This document shows positions 1 through 5,764 of a DNA stretch of 5,764 nt, one piece after another. The DNA lies in assembly GCA_020718265.1 (NCBI GenBank), contig DYSM01000192.1, forward strand, positions 1 to 5,764, read 5' to 3'. A program made the position numbers and the translations under genes. This DNA is from Draconibacterium orientale (GTDB lineage Bacteria; Bacteroidota; Bacteroidia; Bacteroidales; JAADGE01). The notes under the pieces were generated by a model that saw nothing but the letters and a program-made list of their open reading frames with translations, did not search any database and was not told the DNA's origin. How positions within the stretch are numbered: position 1 is the stretch's first letter; every line of letters starts with the position of its first letter.

Positions 1-1171
1 CAACAACTTGGCTCAAATTCGTAATGCGATTATTCTCAAAATCGAAATTCGTAATCAGGTTCACGCCGGGCGATTTGCCGATTTCAAAACTGCCAAGTTC
101 GCGGTCGAATTTCAGTGCGCGCGCGCCGTTAATAGTGGCGGATTCTAACAATTTTTTAAATGAAATTTGCGGAAATCGGTTTTGGATAACCTGCATTTCT
201 TGAAAAACGGAAAGTGCTGTATTTGAGGAATATCCGTCGGTACCGAGACATGTTTTTACGCCTTTTTCAAAAAATAACGGAATATTCGGAAGTGTATTTT
301 CAATGTATAAATTTGACGAAGGGCAAAATGTCCAAAAAATGTTTTCGGAAAAATTTTCTGCAAATTCAATATCTTCATTATCCGTCAATGTGTTGTGAAT
401 CAGTAAGATATTGTTTTTTGGGTTCAACATTGGCAAACAAGTTTGCAAGGCATTTTTTCCTAAAAAATTAAAATTAGAATAATCGAAACCTCGACTTTCA
501 AGGTACGTTTTTAGTTCGCCGGTTTGGTTCAAAAAAAGTGCATTTTCGTCTTCGGTTTCTTGGTTGTGCATGGAAATCACTGCGTTATCCGGATTCGATT
601 TTGCAATTTCGGCAAAAAGTTCCGGTGTAACCGAGTAAGATGCGTGTGGTACAATGCTGCCGCGCAATTCTTGATTTTTTAGCTCAAAAATCAAAGTTTC
701 TGCATAAGAAATTATCTCTTTTTCTGTAAGTTGTGAGAGTTTGAATAATTCAACAAATGTGTGATATCTAATCTCCGAATTTGTTTTTTTTATCTGAAAA
801 GAATCCGTTGTGTTTGAAATATCGCCCACTGCAATAATTCCGTTTCGGCGCATTTCGGCGTGAGCGTCTGACATCGTTTGTGCTTTGTCGGCAGGCAAAT
901 TGCGCGTCAGATTTATTTGTCGGATAAATTCGGTTAAACCTGTTTTCTGTGGAATAACTGCCATTGTATGAGACAATTCCAAATGACAATGTGCATTCAC
1001 AAAACCCGGAACCAAAACGCCGTCAAAATATTCAATATCAGCCGATTGATGTATTTTTCCGTTGGCATCAATAATTTCTGTGATTTTTCCGAAATCATCC
1101 AAAATCAAAATGCCGTTTTTGAGCACGCTATCGGCTGAGGTAAATATCAGATTTGCAGAGAGTTTACGCAT
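1..1171 (-). CDS. Amidohydrolase / deaminase-like metal-dependent hydrolase (3' end outside window)
   Basis: Member of the amidohydrolase superfamily, of the cytosine deaminase / chlorohydrolase / S-adenosylhomocysteine deaminase type; probably a cytosolic hydrolase or deaminase with one divalent metal. 390 residues are visible and no stop is reached. A small N-terminal beta region (about 1-52) leads into the barrel. Putative metal ligands are H61 and H63 (in VNAHCHLELSH), H202 and D312 (in LGTDGYSSN). H202 begins an HxxE motif that supplies the likely proton-shuttle glutamate E205. H176 (VPHASYS) and H259 (LIHNT) fit substrate-site and catalytic histidines. The protein ends in a returning beta region (FEIGKSPGVNLI), so with a family length near 380-400 only a few residues are probably missing. 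The ATG overlaps the end of the carbonic anhydrase-like gene by 8 bases (ATGCGTAA), which suggests translational coupling. The substrate cannot be read from sequence; aminodeoxyfutalosine deaminase is one possibility among several. Confidence 0.88.
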   Translation of the reverse strand, partial: MRKLSANLIFTSADSVLKNGILILDDFGKITEIIDANGKIHQSADIEYFDGVLVPGFVNAHCHLELSHTMAVIPQKTGLTEFIRQINLTRNLPADKAQTMSDAHAEMRRNGIIAVGDISNTTDSFQIKKTNSEIRYHTFVELFKLSQLTEKEIISYAETLIFELKNQELRGSIVPHASYSVTPELFAEIAKSNPDNAVISMHNQETEDENALFLNQTGELKTYLESRGFDYSNFNFLGKNALQTCLPMLNPKNNILLIHNTLTDNEDIEFAENFSENIFWTFCPSSNLYIENTLPNIPLFFEKGVKTCLGTDGYSSNTALSVFQEMQVIQNRFPQISFKKLLESATINGARALKFDRELGSFEIGKSPGVNLITNFDFENNRITNLSQVV

Positions 1172-1691
1172 TATCTTCGTCTTTATACCAGCCGGAATAC
1201 ATGAGATAATTATGAGCAATTTTTTGAATCATTTCGCGGCTTTGCTCCGGAGCTATGTCCTTGACTTTCACTGCGGGAACGCCGGCGTAAACGCTGTTCG
1301 GCTCTACAATTGTGCCGGTTTTTACAAGCGAGCCGGCTGCAATTATTGAATTTTCGCCAATTACGGCATGATCGAGCACAACCGCGCTGATTCCGATAAG
1401 CACATTATTTTCAATTTTTGCCCCGTGAATGACGGCATTGTGTCCGATGGAAACGTTGTCGCCTATTTCGACTACCGATTTTTCAAAAAGTGTGTGCAAA
1501 ACCGCATTGTCCTGAATATTGACCTTATTGCCTATGCGAATGGAGTTTACGTCGCCGCGCAAAACCGCACCGTACCAAATGCTGCAATCATCGCCCATTT
1601 TTACATCGCCGATAACTACCGCAGTTTCAGCCAGATAACAATTTCCGCCCATTTCGGGCGTAAAACCGCGCACGGATTTGATAATTGCCAT
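1164..1691 (-). CDS. Gamma-class carbonic anhydrase family protein (left-handed beta-helix)
   Basis: A 175-residue hexapeptide-repeat protein of the gamma carbonic anhydrase / YrdA / PaaY group, expected to form a cytosolic trimer with metal sites between subunits. Hexapeptide-type repeats (IGDV, IGNKV, IGDNV, IGHNAV, IGENS) run from about residue 25 to 135, followed by a C-terminal helix (about 147-170) as is usual for the family. The three metal-binding histidines are present: H66 (NAVLHT), H84 and H89 (IGHNAVIHG). The R45 and D47 pair (AVLRGD) and Q60 match positions conserved around the active site of the archaeal enzyme Cam. The acidic proton-shuttle loop of Cam appears to be absent, as in the shorter CamH/YrdA-like proteins. 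Carbonic anhydrase activity is therefore plausible but unproven, and several relatives show little activity or act as thioesterases or on other substrates. The start ATG shares one base with the stop of the lipoprotein gene before it (TAATG). Confidence 0.93.
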   Translation of the reverse strand: MAIIKSVRGFTPEMGGNCYLAETAVVIGDVKMGDDCSIWYGAVLRGDVNSIRIGNKVNIQDNAVLHTLFEKSVVEIGDNVSIGHNAVIHGAKIENNVLIGISAVVLDHAVIGENSIIAAGSLVKTGTIVEPNSVYAGVPAVKVKDIAPEQSREMIQKIAHNYLMYSGWYKDEDNA

Positions 1692-2815
1692 TATTTCAGT
1701 CGTTTAAGAATTTCCGGTTTGATTCGTTTTTCGACTTCGGGTGTGAGCGAAAAATAGACATAGGAAGAGCCAAAAGCATAAGAACCAAGCTCATACGCAT
1801 TGTATAAAAATCCGATTCCGCCTTTATTGATGTAGATATTTTCGTTCGGCAAAATCGGAACTTCTACTTCGCCGCGCAATTCTTCTTCGGTAATTCCTTT
1901 TTCGTCCAAAATAGATTTAAAAATTTTGTCAGACCAAAACGCATCGTTCGGATTTATGAGTATATCTTTGAGAAACAGACGTTTGTTTGTTTTAATATCG
2001 TAAACATAAAACGAACTTGCATAGTTTCCGTGTGCGCCGCCGGAATATTCGTCCCAGTGTATGGCATAACACAGTAAGTTGTTGTCGTTGAATGTGATAT
2101 CTGATGTTTTGTTTCGCATCCACTCGTTTCCGAAACCGTCTTCGGTAATACTCGATTTGTAAAGTGCGTAAAATTCGTCGTCTTCGCTTTTCATCATCGT
2201 GTTTGGCGAAGCTGTACAGGTTTTGGAATTATCGAAAAAGTGCATACAAATACTGTCTGCAATTGCGTGATTGTTAGCCATATAAAAGGTGTAAATGTTG
2301 GAATAACTCGAATTGTCCAACTTTTCCTCTTTTGTGTAATGAAATGCTTTAAAAGATAGCGATTCGGTGTAATCTTCAGCCAATGTAAGTGTGGTTTCTT
2401 TACCGCTTTCTTTTATTAATCCGTTGATTTTCTTATCTTTGAATGTTCCGAAGAAAGAGGTTGGAGATTTAACGGTGCTTGCAATGGATTCCGTAATCAA
2501 ATCGCCGGCGGCATTTACTTTGCCGGTCAGGGTCATAGTTCCTGTCGAACCGTCTGTATAATAAACGATTACGATGCTTTTATCGCGGCTGAAAATGTCG
2601 GCTTCGCAGGATTTTTCACCCAAAGTACCTTTGTAGTGCGCGTAAAACTCGTCCATCGAAACACCCACCGTATCCGTTATTTCCGATATATTTAGGGACG
2701 AGTCATTGCCCGCAAGTTTCACGGAATCAGAATCTTTGCCGTCTTTTCCCTTACAAGCTGTCAGCAGTATTGCCGGAATGACGAATGCAAGGAGTAGTTT
2801 TGATTTCTTATGCAT
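1691..2815 (-). CDS. DUF3298-type predicted lipoprotein
   Basis: A 374-residue predicted lipoprotein of unknown function. The N-terminus (MHKKSK, then a hydrophobic stretch) ends in the lipobox LTAC with C21 as the lipidated residue, so the mature protein should sit in the envelope. Residues about 55-150 form a beta-rich region beginning HYKGTL, with a YYTDGSTGTMTLTG segment; it resembles the N-terminal beta domain common in Bacteroidota lipoproteins of this kind. The C-terminal half (about 165-365) matches the DUF4163/DUF3298 arrangement: WDEYSGGAHGNY at 254-265, then KGGIGFLYNAYELGSYAFG at 331-349. These domains also occur in the RsiV and PdaC families, where RsiV binds lysozyme, but the function here is unknown. 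The ATG at 2815 is chosen because it gives a complete signal peptide. A 57-base AT-rich gap separates it from the thioredoxin-like gene upstream. Its TAA shares one base with the next ATG. Confidence 0.88.
   Translation of the reverse strand: MHKKSKLLLAFVIPAILLTACKGKDGKDSDSVKLAGNDSSLNISEITDTVGVSMDEFYAHYKGTLGEKSCEADIFSRDKSIVIVYYTDGSTGTMTLTGKVNAAGDLITESIASTVKSPTSFFGTFKDKKINGLIKESGKETTLTLAEDYTESLSFKAFHYTKEEKLDNSSYSNIYTFYMANNHAIADSICMHFFDNSKTCTASPNTMMKSEDDEFYALYKSSITEDGFGNEWMRNKTSDITFNDNNLLCYAIHWDEYSGGAHGNYASSFYVYDIKTNKRLFLKDILINPNDAFWSDKIFKSILDEKGITEEELRGEVEVPILPNENIYINKGGIGFLYNAYELGSYAFGSSYVYFSLTPEVEKRIKPEILKRLK
2153..2182 (-). repeat. Second copy of an internal DEFYAxYK repeat in the DUF3298-type gene
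   Basis: Residues 212-221 (DDEFYALYKS) repeat residues 54-63 (MDEFYAHYKG, at 2627-2656) in the same protein. Eight of ten residues agree, and over the core 24 bases 20 are identical. Each copy stands just before the beginning of a predicted domain. It may be a remnant of an internal duplication or a recurring entry strand; the flanking residues do not obviously align. Confidence 0.4.
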
Positions 2816-2872
2816 ACTTTTGATTTTTTTCAGGATTCAAATATCTAAAAAATTAATCTTCTTAAAAATATT
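2816..2872 (-). other. AT-rich intergenic gap between the two lipoprotein genes
   Basis: This is the only gap of more than 20 bases inside the cluster. On the minus strand it reads mainly A and T and contains TAGATATTTG, which has the TA and TTTG parts of a -7 box but with four bases between them instead of two. No terminator hairpin is seen. Read-through from the upstream gene is the simplest view, though a weak internal promoter cannot be excluded. Confidence 0.35.
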
Positions 2873-3970
2873 TTATTTCAAAAGCGGCAAAATTGATTTT
2901 AGTTTATCCGATTTCGCCGTTATTCGACCTTTCTCATCGAGCAAAAAATAATAAGGTAACTTCTTGATATTGTATTGTTTAAGTATTTCGGAATCCATGC
3001 CCTTCATATCCGAGAGTTGCGTCCAAGCCATGCCGTCCGCTGATGTAACTTTCAGCCAACGGCTGTAATCGGAATCTGCAGCTATTGTGATGATTACCAA
3101 GCGCGTAGAATCGTTTTCGGCATATATCTTTCGCAGCTCGGGCGTTTCCGTGCGGCAGACGCCGCACCACGATGCCCAAAAGTGAATCAGAATTTTTCTG
3201 CCTTGTTTTGAAACTAAAGAAACAACCTGCCCTTTGTTGTCCGGCAATGAAAAATCCGGAGCCTGTACGCCGATTTCGATGCGTTTTTTGGACGCAATTT
3301 TTGCATTAATATCTCTTCCGTAGCCCGAAGTTTTGAGGTTTTCGCTCAATATTTCATACACGATTTGAAGGCTGTCCGCAGGCAATTCCGTGCTCAAACT
3401 TGCTAAAATTACGTGTCCGGAAACATAAGATGAAGGGTTGTCTTTCAGGTAATTTATCATGAATTTTTGTTGCTCGTTTTGCAATGCTGCGAGCTCAATT
3501 TCAAGCACTTCAATATCGGAGGTATCTCCTTCGGCATTCGAAATTTCGGACGAAATTTTGTCAATTTTGGAGGAAAAAACCGTATTATTGTCCAAAAATT
3601 TCATGTAAGCCTCGTGCATTTCGGAGCCGGAAAGTTCGGTATTTTCGGGTTTGTTCAAGTCCACGTTCAAGCGCATTCGCTTATTTTCGATAAAAAGTTC
3701 GACCATCGCCTCGTTTTCGCCAAATATCAAAAACATCATTTGCGGATATTCGACTTTGTGTTTTTTGAATTTGAAACGACTTTTTTTGACCATGACAGAA
3801 TCTTCCGGCACAAGTTTACCTTCGGCGAGGCGATATAACACCGCTTTACCTTCGAAAAATCCGGTAGAATAGCCGTCAATTTCGTAAGTATCAAGGCTTT
3901 CGCCCTCGCGACCGCAGGCTGTGGCGAGCAGTGCAAATCCAAGCAAAATTGGCAAAATTTTTCTAAACAT
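2873..3970 (-). CDS. TlpA-like thioredoxin-fold lipoprotein with DUF4369-like N-terminal domain
   Basis: A 365-residue predicted lipoprotein thiol-disulfide oxidoreductase, probably anchored in the envelope and facing the periplasm. The signal peptide ends in lipobox ATAC with C19 lipidated. Residues about 27-115 are a beta-rich region of the DUF4369 type. Residues about 116-215 are a charged, mainly helical linker. Residues about 233-365 form an AhpC-TSA/Redoxin-type thioredoxin domain that opens with APDFSLPDNKGQVVSL and holds the active site WASWCGVC (C269, C272). The expected cis-proline is P339 in KKLPYYFLLD. The dipeptide between the cysteines is Gly-Val rather than the common Gly-Pro, which should affect redox potential. 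Family members reduce or exchange disulfides of envelope proteins, for example in cytochrome c maturation; the partner is not evident here. It starts 17 bases after the ABC-F stop with no Shine-Dalgarno sequence. Confidence 0.93.
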   Translation of the reverse strand: MFRKILPILLGFALLATACGREGESLDTYEIDGYSTGFFEGKAVLYRLAEGKLVPEDSVMVKKSRFKFKKHKVEYPQMMFLIFGENEAMVELFIENKRMRLNVDLNKPENTELSGSEMHEAYMKFLDNNTVFSSKIDKISSEISNAEGDTSDIEVLEIELAALQNEQQKFMINYLKDNPSSYVSGHVILASLSTELPADSLQIVYEILSENLKTSGYGRDINAKIASKKRIEIGVQAPDFSLPDNKGQVVSLVSKQGRKILIHFWASWCGVCRTETPELRKIYAENDSTRLVIITIAADSDYSRWLKVTSADGMAWTQLSDMKGMDSEILKQYNIKKLPYYFLLDEKGRITAKSDKLKSILPLLK

Positions 3971-3987
3971 GGTTTGGTTTTATTGAA

Positions 3988-5604
3988 TTACGAATACATT
4001 TTTTCGCGTTGTTCGGCTATTTTCGGGTCGGAAATATAGTCGTCGAACTCCATCGGTTTGTTGATTATTCCTTTGGGTGTCAGCTCTATAACGCGGTTGC
4101 AAACGGTGTGGATGAATTCGTGGTCGTGCGATGAGAGCAGCACGTTGCCTTTATACTGAATCAAACGGTTGTTGAATGCTTGAATTGACTCAATATCAAG
4201 GTGATTCGTGGGCGAATCCAGAATAAGAACGTTTGCATTTTTTAGCATCATGCGTGCAATCATGCAGCGCATTTTTTCGCCTCCGGAAAGTACGTTTGCT
4301 TTTTTGTAAACTTCTTCGCCCGAAAAAAGCATTTTGCCCAAAAATCCGCGCAAATAAACTTCGTGCGTGTCGTTGGAATATTGCGCCAGCCAATCGAGCA
4401 AATTAAGGTCGGTTTCAAAAAATTCGGTGTTGTCAATCGGCAAATAACTCGACGTGATGGTTTGACCCCATTCATAAGTGCCGCTGTCGGGCGTGATATG
4501 TCCGTTTATGATTTCAAAAAACGCGGTAATCGCGCGTTGGTCTCGTGAGAGAAACACAATTTTATCGTTCGTTTCAACATTGAAAGTCAGGTCTTTAAAC
4601 AAATATTTTCCGTCGGTTTCTTTTTTGCTCAAATTTTCTACGGACAAAATATTGTTTCCGGCTTCGCGTTCCATCGTGAACACAATCCCGGGATATTTTC
4701 TGGATGATGGCTTAATCTCTTCAATATTAAGCTTTTCAATCATTTTTTTGCGGCTTGTGGTTTGCTTCGATTTTGCTACATTCGCGCTAAATCGCGCAAT
4801 AAATTCCAGAAGTTCTTTTTTCTTTTCTTCTGCTTTTTTGTTTTGTGCTTGTTGTTGGCGCAGAGCGAGTTGCCCCGATTCGTACCAGAAACTGTAATTG
4901 CCGGCAAACATGTCAATTTTTCCAAAATCAATGTCCACCACGTGCGTGCAAACGGCATCCAAAAAGTGTCGGTCGTGGGACACCACGAGTACGGTGTTTT
5001 CAAATTCGGACAGATATTTTTCCAACCACGACACAGATTCTAAGTCCAAATCGTTGGTCGGCTCATCGAGCAGCAGATTGTCGGGTTGCCCGAACAACGC
5101 TTGCGCCAAAAGCACCTTAACTTTTTCTTTACCGCTGAGGTCTTTCATCAATTTTTGGTGCATGAACTCTTTGATTCCCAGCCCACTGAGTAAAATTGCG
5201 GCGTTGCTTTCGGCGTTCCAACCGTCCATGTGTGCGAAGTGTTCTTCGAGTTCGGCAGCGCGCACGCCGTCTGCTTCCGTGAAATCTTCTTTCATGTAAA
5301 GCGCGTCTTTTTCTTCCCGAATTTTCAATAATTGTTCGTGTCCGCGCAACACAGTTTCGAGTACGGAATATTCGTCAAATTCAAAGTGGTCTTGGCGCAA
5401 AACCGAGAGTCGCTCGTCTTTCCCGAACGAAATATCGCCTTTTGTGGCATCCGTTTCGCCGCTCAAAATCTTGATAAATGTGGACTTTCCGGCACCGTTT
5501 GCACCGATAACACCATAGCAGTTGCCGGGCGTAAATTTAAGGTTAACTTCTTGAAAAAGAACACGTTTGCCAAATTGCAACGCAACATTAGAGACTGTAA
5601 TCAT
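3988..5604 (-). CDS. ABC-F family ATPase, YbiT/YkpA-like
   Basis: A 538-residue soluble protein with two ATP-binding cassettes and no membrane segments, so an ABC-F ribosome-associated factor rather than a transporter. It aligns from memory along its full length with E. coli YbiT and closely with B. subtilis YkpA. Domain 1 has Walker A GANGAGKST (34-42), Q-loop Q71, signature LSGKE (156-160), Walker B LLLDEPTNDLD (177-187) with catalytic E181, and switch H210. An arm insertion lies at about 79-135. A charged, helical P-site-tRNA interaction linker lies at about 238-310 (KKAEEKKKELLEF, then SRKKMIEKLNIEEIKPSSR). Domain 2 lacks a Walker A (FLSRDQRAIT at 351-360), has no Q-loop glutamine (YLPIDN, 387-392) and has S464 in place of the catalytic glutamate (LILDSPTNHLD). 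It keeps signature LSGGEK (439-444) and switch H493. The reading frame is intact, so this is divergence and not decay. It is the first gene of the cluster. Family roles include easing ribosome stalling; the specific role here is unknown. Confidence 0.95.
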   Translation of the reverse strand: MITVSNVALQFGKRVLFQEVNLKFTPGNCYGVIGANGAGKSTFIKILSGETDATKGDISFGKDERLSVLRQDHFEFDEYSVLETVLRGHEQLLKIREEKDALYMKEDFTEADGVRAAELEEHFAHMDGWNAESNAAILLSGLGIKEFMHQKLMKDLSGKEKVKVLLAQALFGQPDNLLLDEPTNDLDLESVSWLEKYLSEFENTVLVVSHDRHFLDAVCTHVVDIDFGKIDMFAGNYSFWYESGQLALRQQQAQNKKAEEKKKELLEFIARFSANVAKSKQTTSRKKMIEKLNIEEIKPSSRKYPGIVFTMEREAGNNILSVENLSKKETDGKYLFKDLTFNVETNDKIVFLSRDQRAITAFFEIINGHITPDSGTYEWGQTITSSYLPIDNTEFFETDLNLLDWLAQYSNDTHEVYLRGFLGKMLFSGEEVYKKANVLSGGEKMRCMIARMMLKNANVLILDSPTNHLDIESIQAFNNRLIQYKGNVLLSSHDHEFIHTVCNRVIELTPKGIINKPMEFDDYISDPKIAEQREKMYS

Positions 5605-5632
5605 TCTGGTTTATCATATATCTGTTGAGGCA

Positions 5633-5640
5633 CAAAAGTA
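5633..5640 (-). promoter_or_regulatory. Putative Bacteroidota -7 promoter box (TACTTTTG)
   Basis: On the minus strand the octamer TACTTTTG fits the Bacteroidota primary sigma factor -7 consensus TAnnTTTG exactly. It lies 28 bases before the ABC-F ATG, so transcription would begin near 5626-5629 and give a leader of about 22-25 bases without a Shine-Dalgarno sequence. No clear TTTG-type -33 element stands at the usual distance, where only a weak ACTGAA is seen. It is the best candidate promoter for the whole five-gene cluster. Confidence 0.6.
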
Positions 5641-5723
5641 GTTTTTTTCTGCGAAAATTCAGTTTTTTTTTCTAAACTGTTAAATTATTCAAATTTTTTG
5701 ATGCTGTTTTTAAACGGAACTTA

Positions 5724-5744
5724 ATACAGTATTTCATTCTGTAT
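5724..5744. repeat. Short inverted repeat ATACAG-N9-CTGTAT
   Basis: Perfect 6-base arms (5724-5729 and 5739-5744) separated by nine bases, about 84 bases upstream of the putative -7 box. It could be an operator-like dyad. The arms are short and AT-rich, no T-run follows on either strand, and chance is a fair explanation. Confidence 0.25.
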
Positions 5745-5764
5745 CAATAATTTAAATCTAAATT

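Larger units (their letters stand above)
5605..5764 (-). other. AT-rich upstream region with A-tracts
   Basis: Non-coding leader of the cluster. Besides the -7 box it holds three runs of A on the minus strand: A7 at 5642-5648, A9 at 5663-5671 and A6 at 5694-5699. The first two are centred about 22 bases apart, close to two helical turns, so the DNA just upstream of the promoter may be bent or act as an UP-like element. No gene or RNA is recognised. The region continues past the right edge, so whatever lies upstream is unknown. Confidence 0.45.

Noticed and set aside
214..471. Plus-strand open frame of 85 codons
   Set aside because: It lies opposite the amidohydrolase, whose frame is continuous and carries family motifs; the plus-strand product has no recognisable domain.
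788..795. Run of eight A on the minus strand in the amidohydrolase as a programmed slippage site
   Set aside because: The normal frame continues past it with conserved motifs downstream, and no stimulatory structure is evident.
768..989. Minus-strand 73-codon frame within the amidohydrolase, considered as a sign of frameshift
   Set aside because: The amidohydrolase frame reads through from 1171 to the window edge without a stop and keeps motifs on both sides, so this is a shadow frame.
2832..2850. Internal promoter before the DUF3298-type gene (TAGATATTTG)
   Set aside because: The TA to TTTG spacing is four rather than two and no -33 element is seen; kept only as a note in the gap entry.
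4522..4554. Missing Walker A in ABC-F domain 2 as a sequencing error or pseudogene
   Set aside because: The frame is intact on both sides, several independent motifs differ consistently, and similar loss is remembered in YkpA-type relatives.
4478..5628. Several plus-strand open frames across the ABC-F gene
   Set aside because: They are antisense to a clearly conserved protein, and their products are low-complexity or Cys/Arg/Phe-rich without family resemblance.
5750..5757. Palindrome ATTTAAAT near the right edge
   Set aside because: It is eight bases of pure A/T in an AT-rich stretch, so expected by chance.
1..5764. CRISPR array, tRNA or rRNA, insertion sequence, attachment site, defence system
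   Set aside because: No repeated spacer pattern, tRNA-like cloverleaf, transposase or integrase motif, or long direct or inverted repeats were seen; almost all of the window is accounted for by five ordinary genes.

Overview
The window looks like a chromosomal piece of a Bacteroidota (Bacteroidales-like) genome. The evidence is a YkpA/YbiT-type ABC-F protein with the sequence character of that phylum, a lipoprotein joining a DUF4369-like domain to a TlpA-like thioredoxin, a DUF3298-type lipoprotein, no Shine-Dalgarno sequences before the starts, and a TAnnTTTG-type -7 promoter box before the first gene. This is judged from sequence recognition only; no search was run.

All five genes lie on the minus strand and read from right to left. 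A 160-base AT-rich leader (5605-5764) carries a likely promoter. Then come an ABC-F ATPase (3988-5604), a 17-base gap, a thioredoxin-like lipoprotein (2873-3970), a 57-base gap, a DUF3298-type lipoprotein (1691-2815), a gamma-class carbonic anhydrase-like protein (1164-1691, sharing one base with the gene before it in TAATG), and an amidohydrolase (1-1171, overlapping the carbonic anhydrase gene by 8 bases). The amidohydrolase runs off the left edge with probably only a few C-terminal residues missing. The spacing suggests a single transcription unit, with translational coupling of the last three genes. No opposite-strand gene, RNA gene, mobile element, CRISPR array or terminator is supported.

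The gene products do not form an obvious pathway: one ribosome-associated factor, two envelope lipoproteins and two soluble metalloenzymes. The set reads as a mixed housekeeping operon rather than a defence or mobile system. The most notable molecular feature is in the ABC-F protein. Every element of one of its two composite ATP sites is degenerate (Walker A and catalytic glutamate of domain 2, signature of domain 1), while the other site is intact. I found no convincing undescribed system; the findings are second-look items of modest interest.
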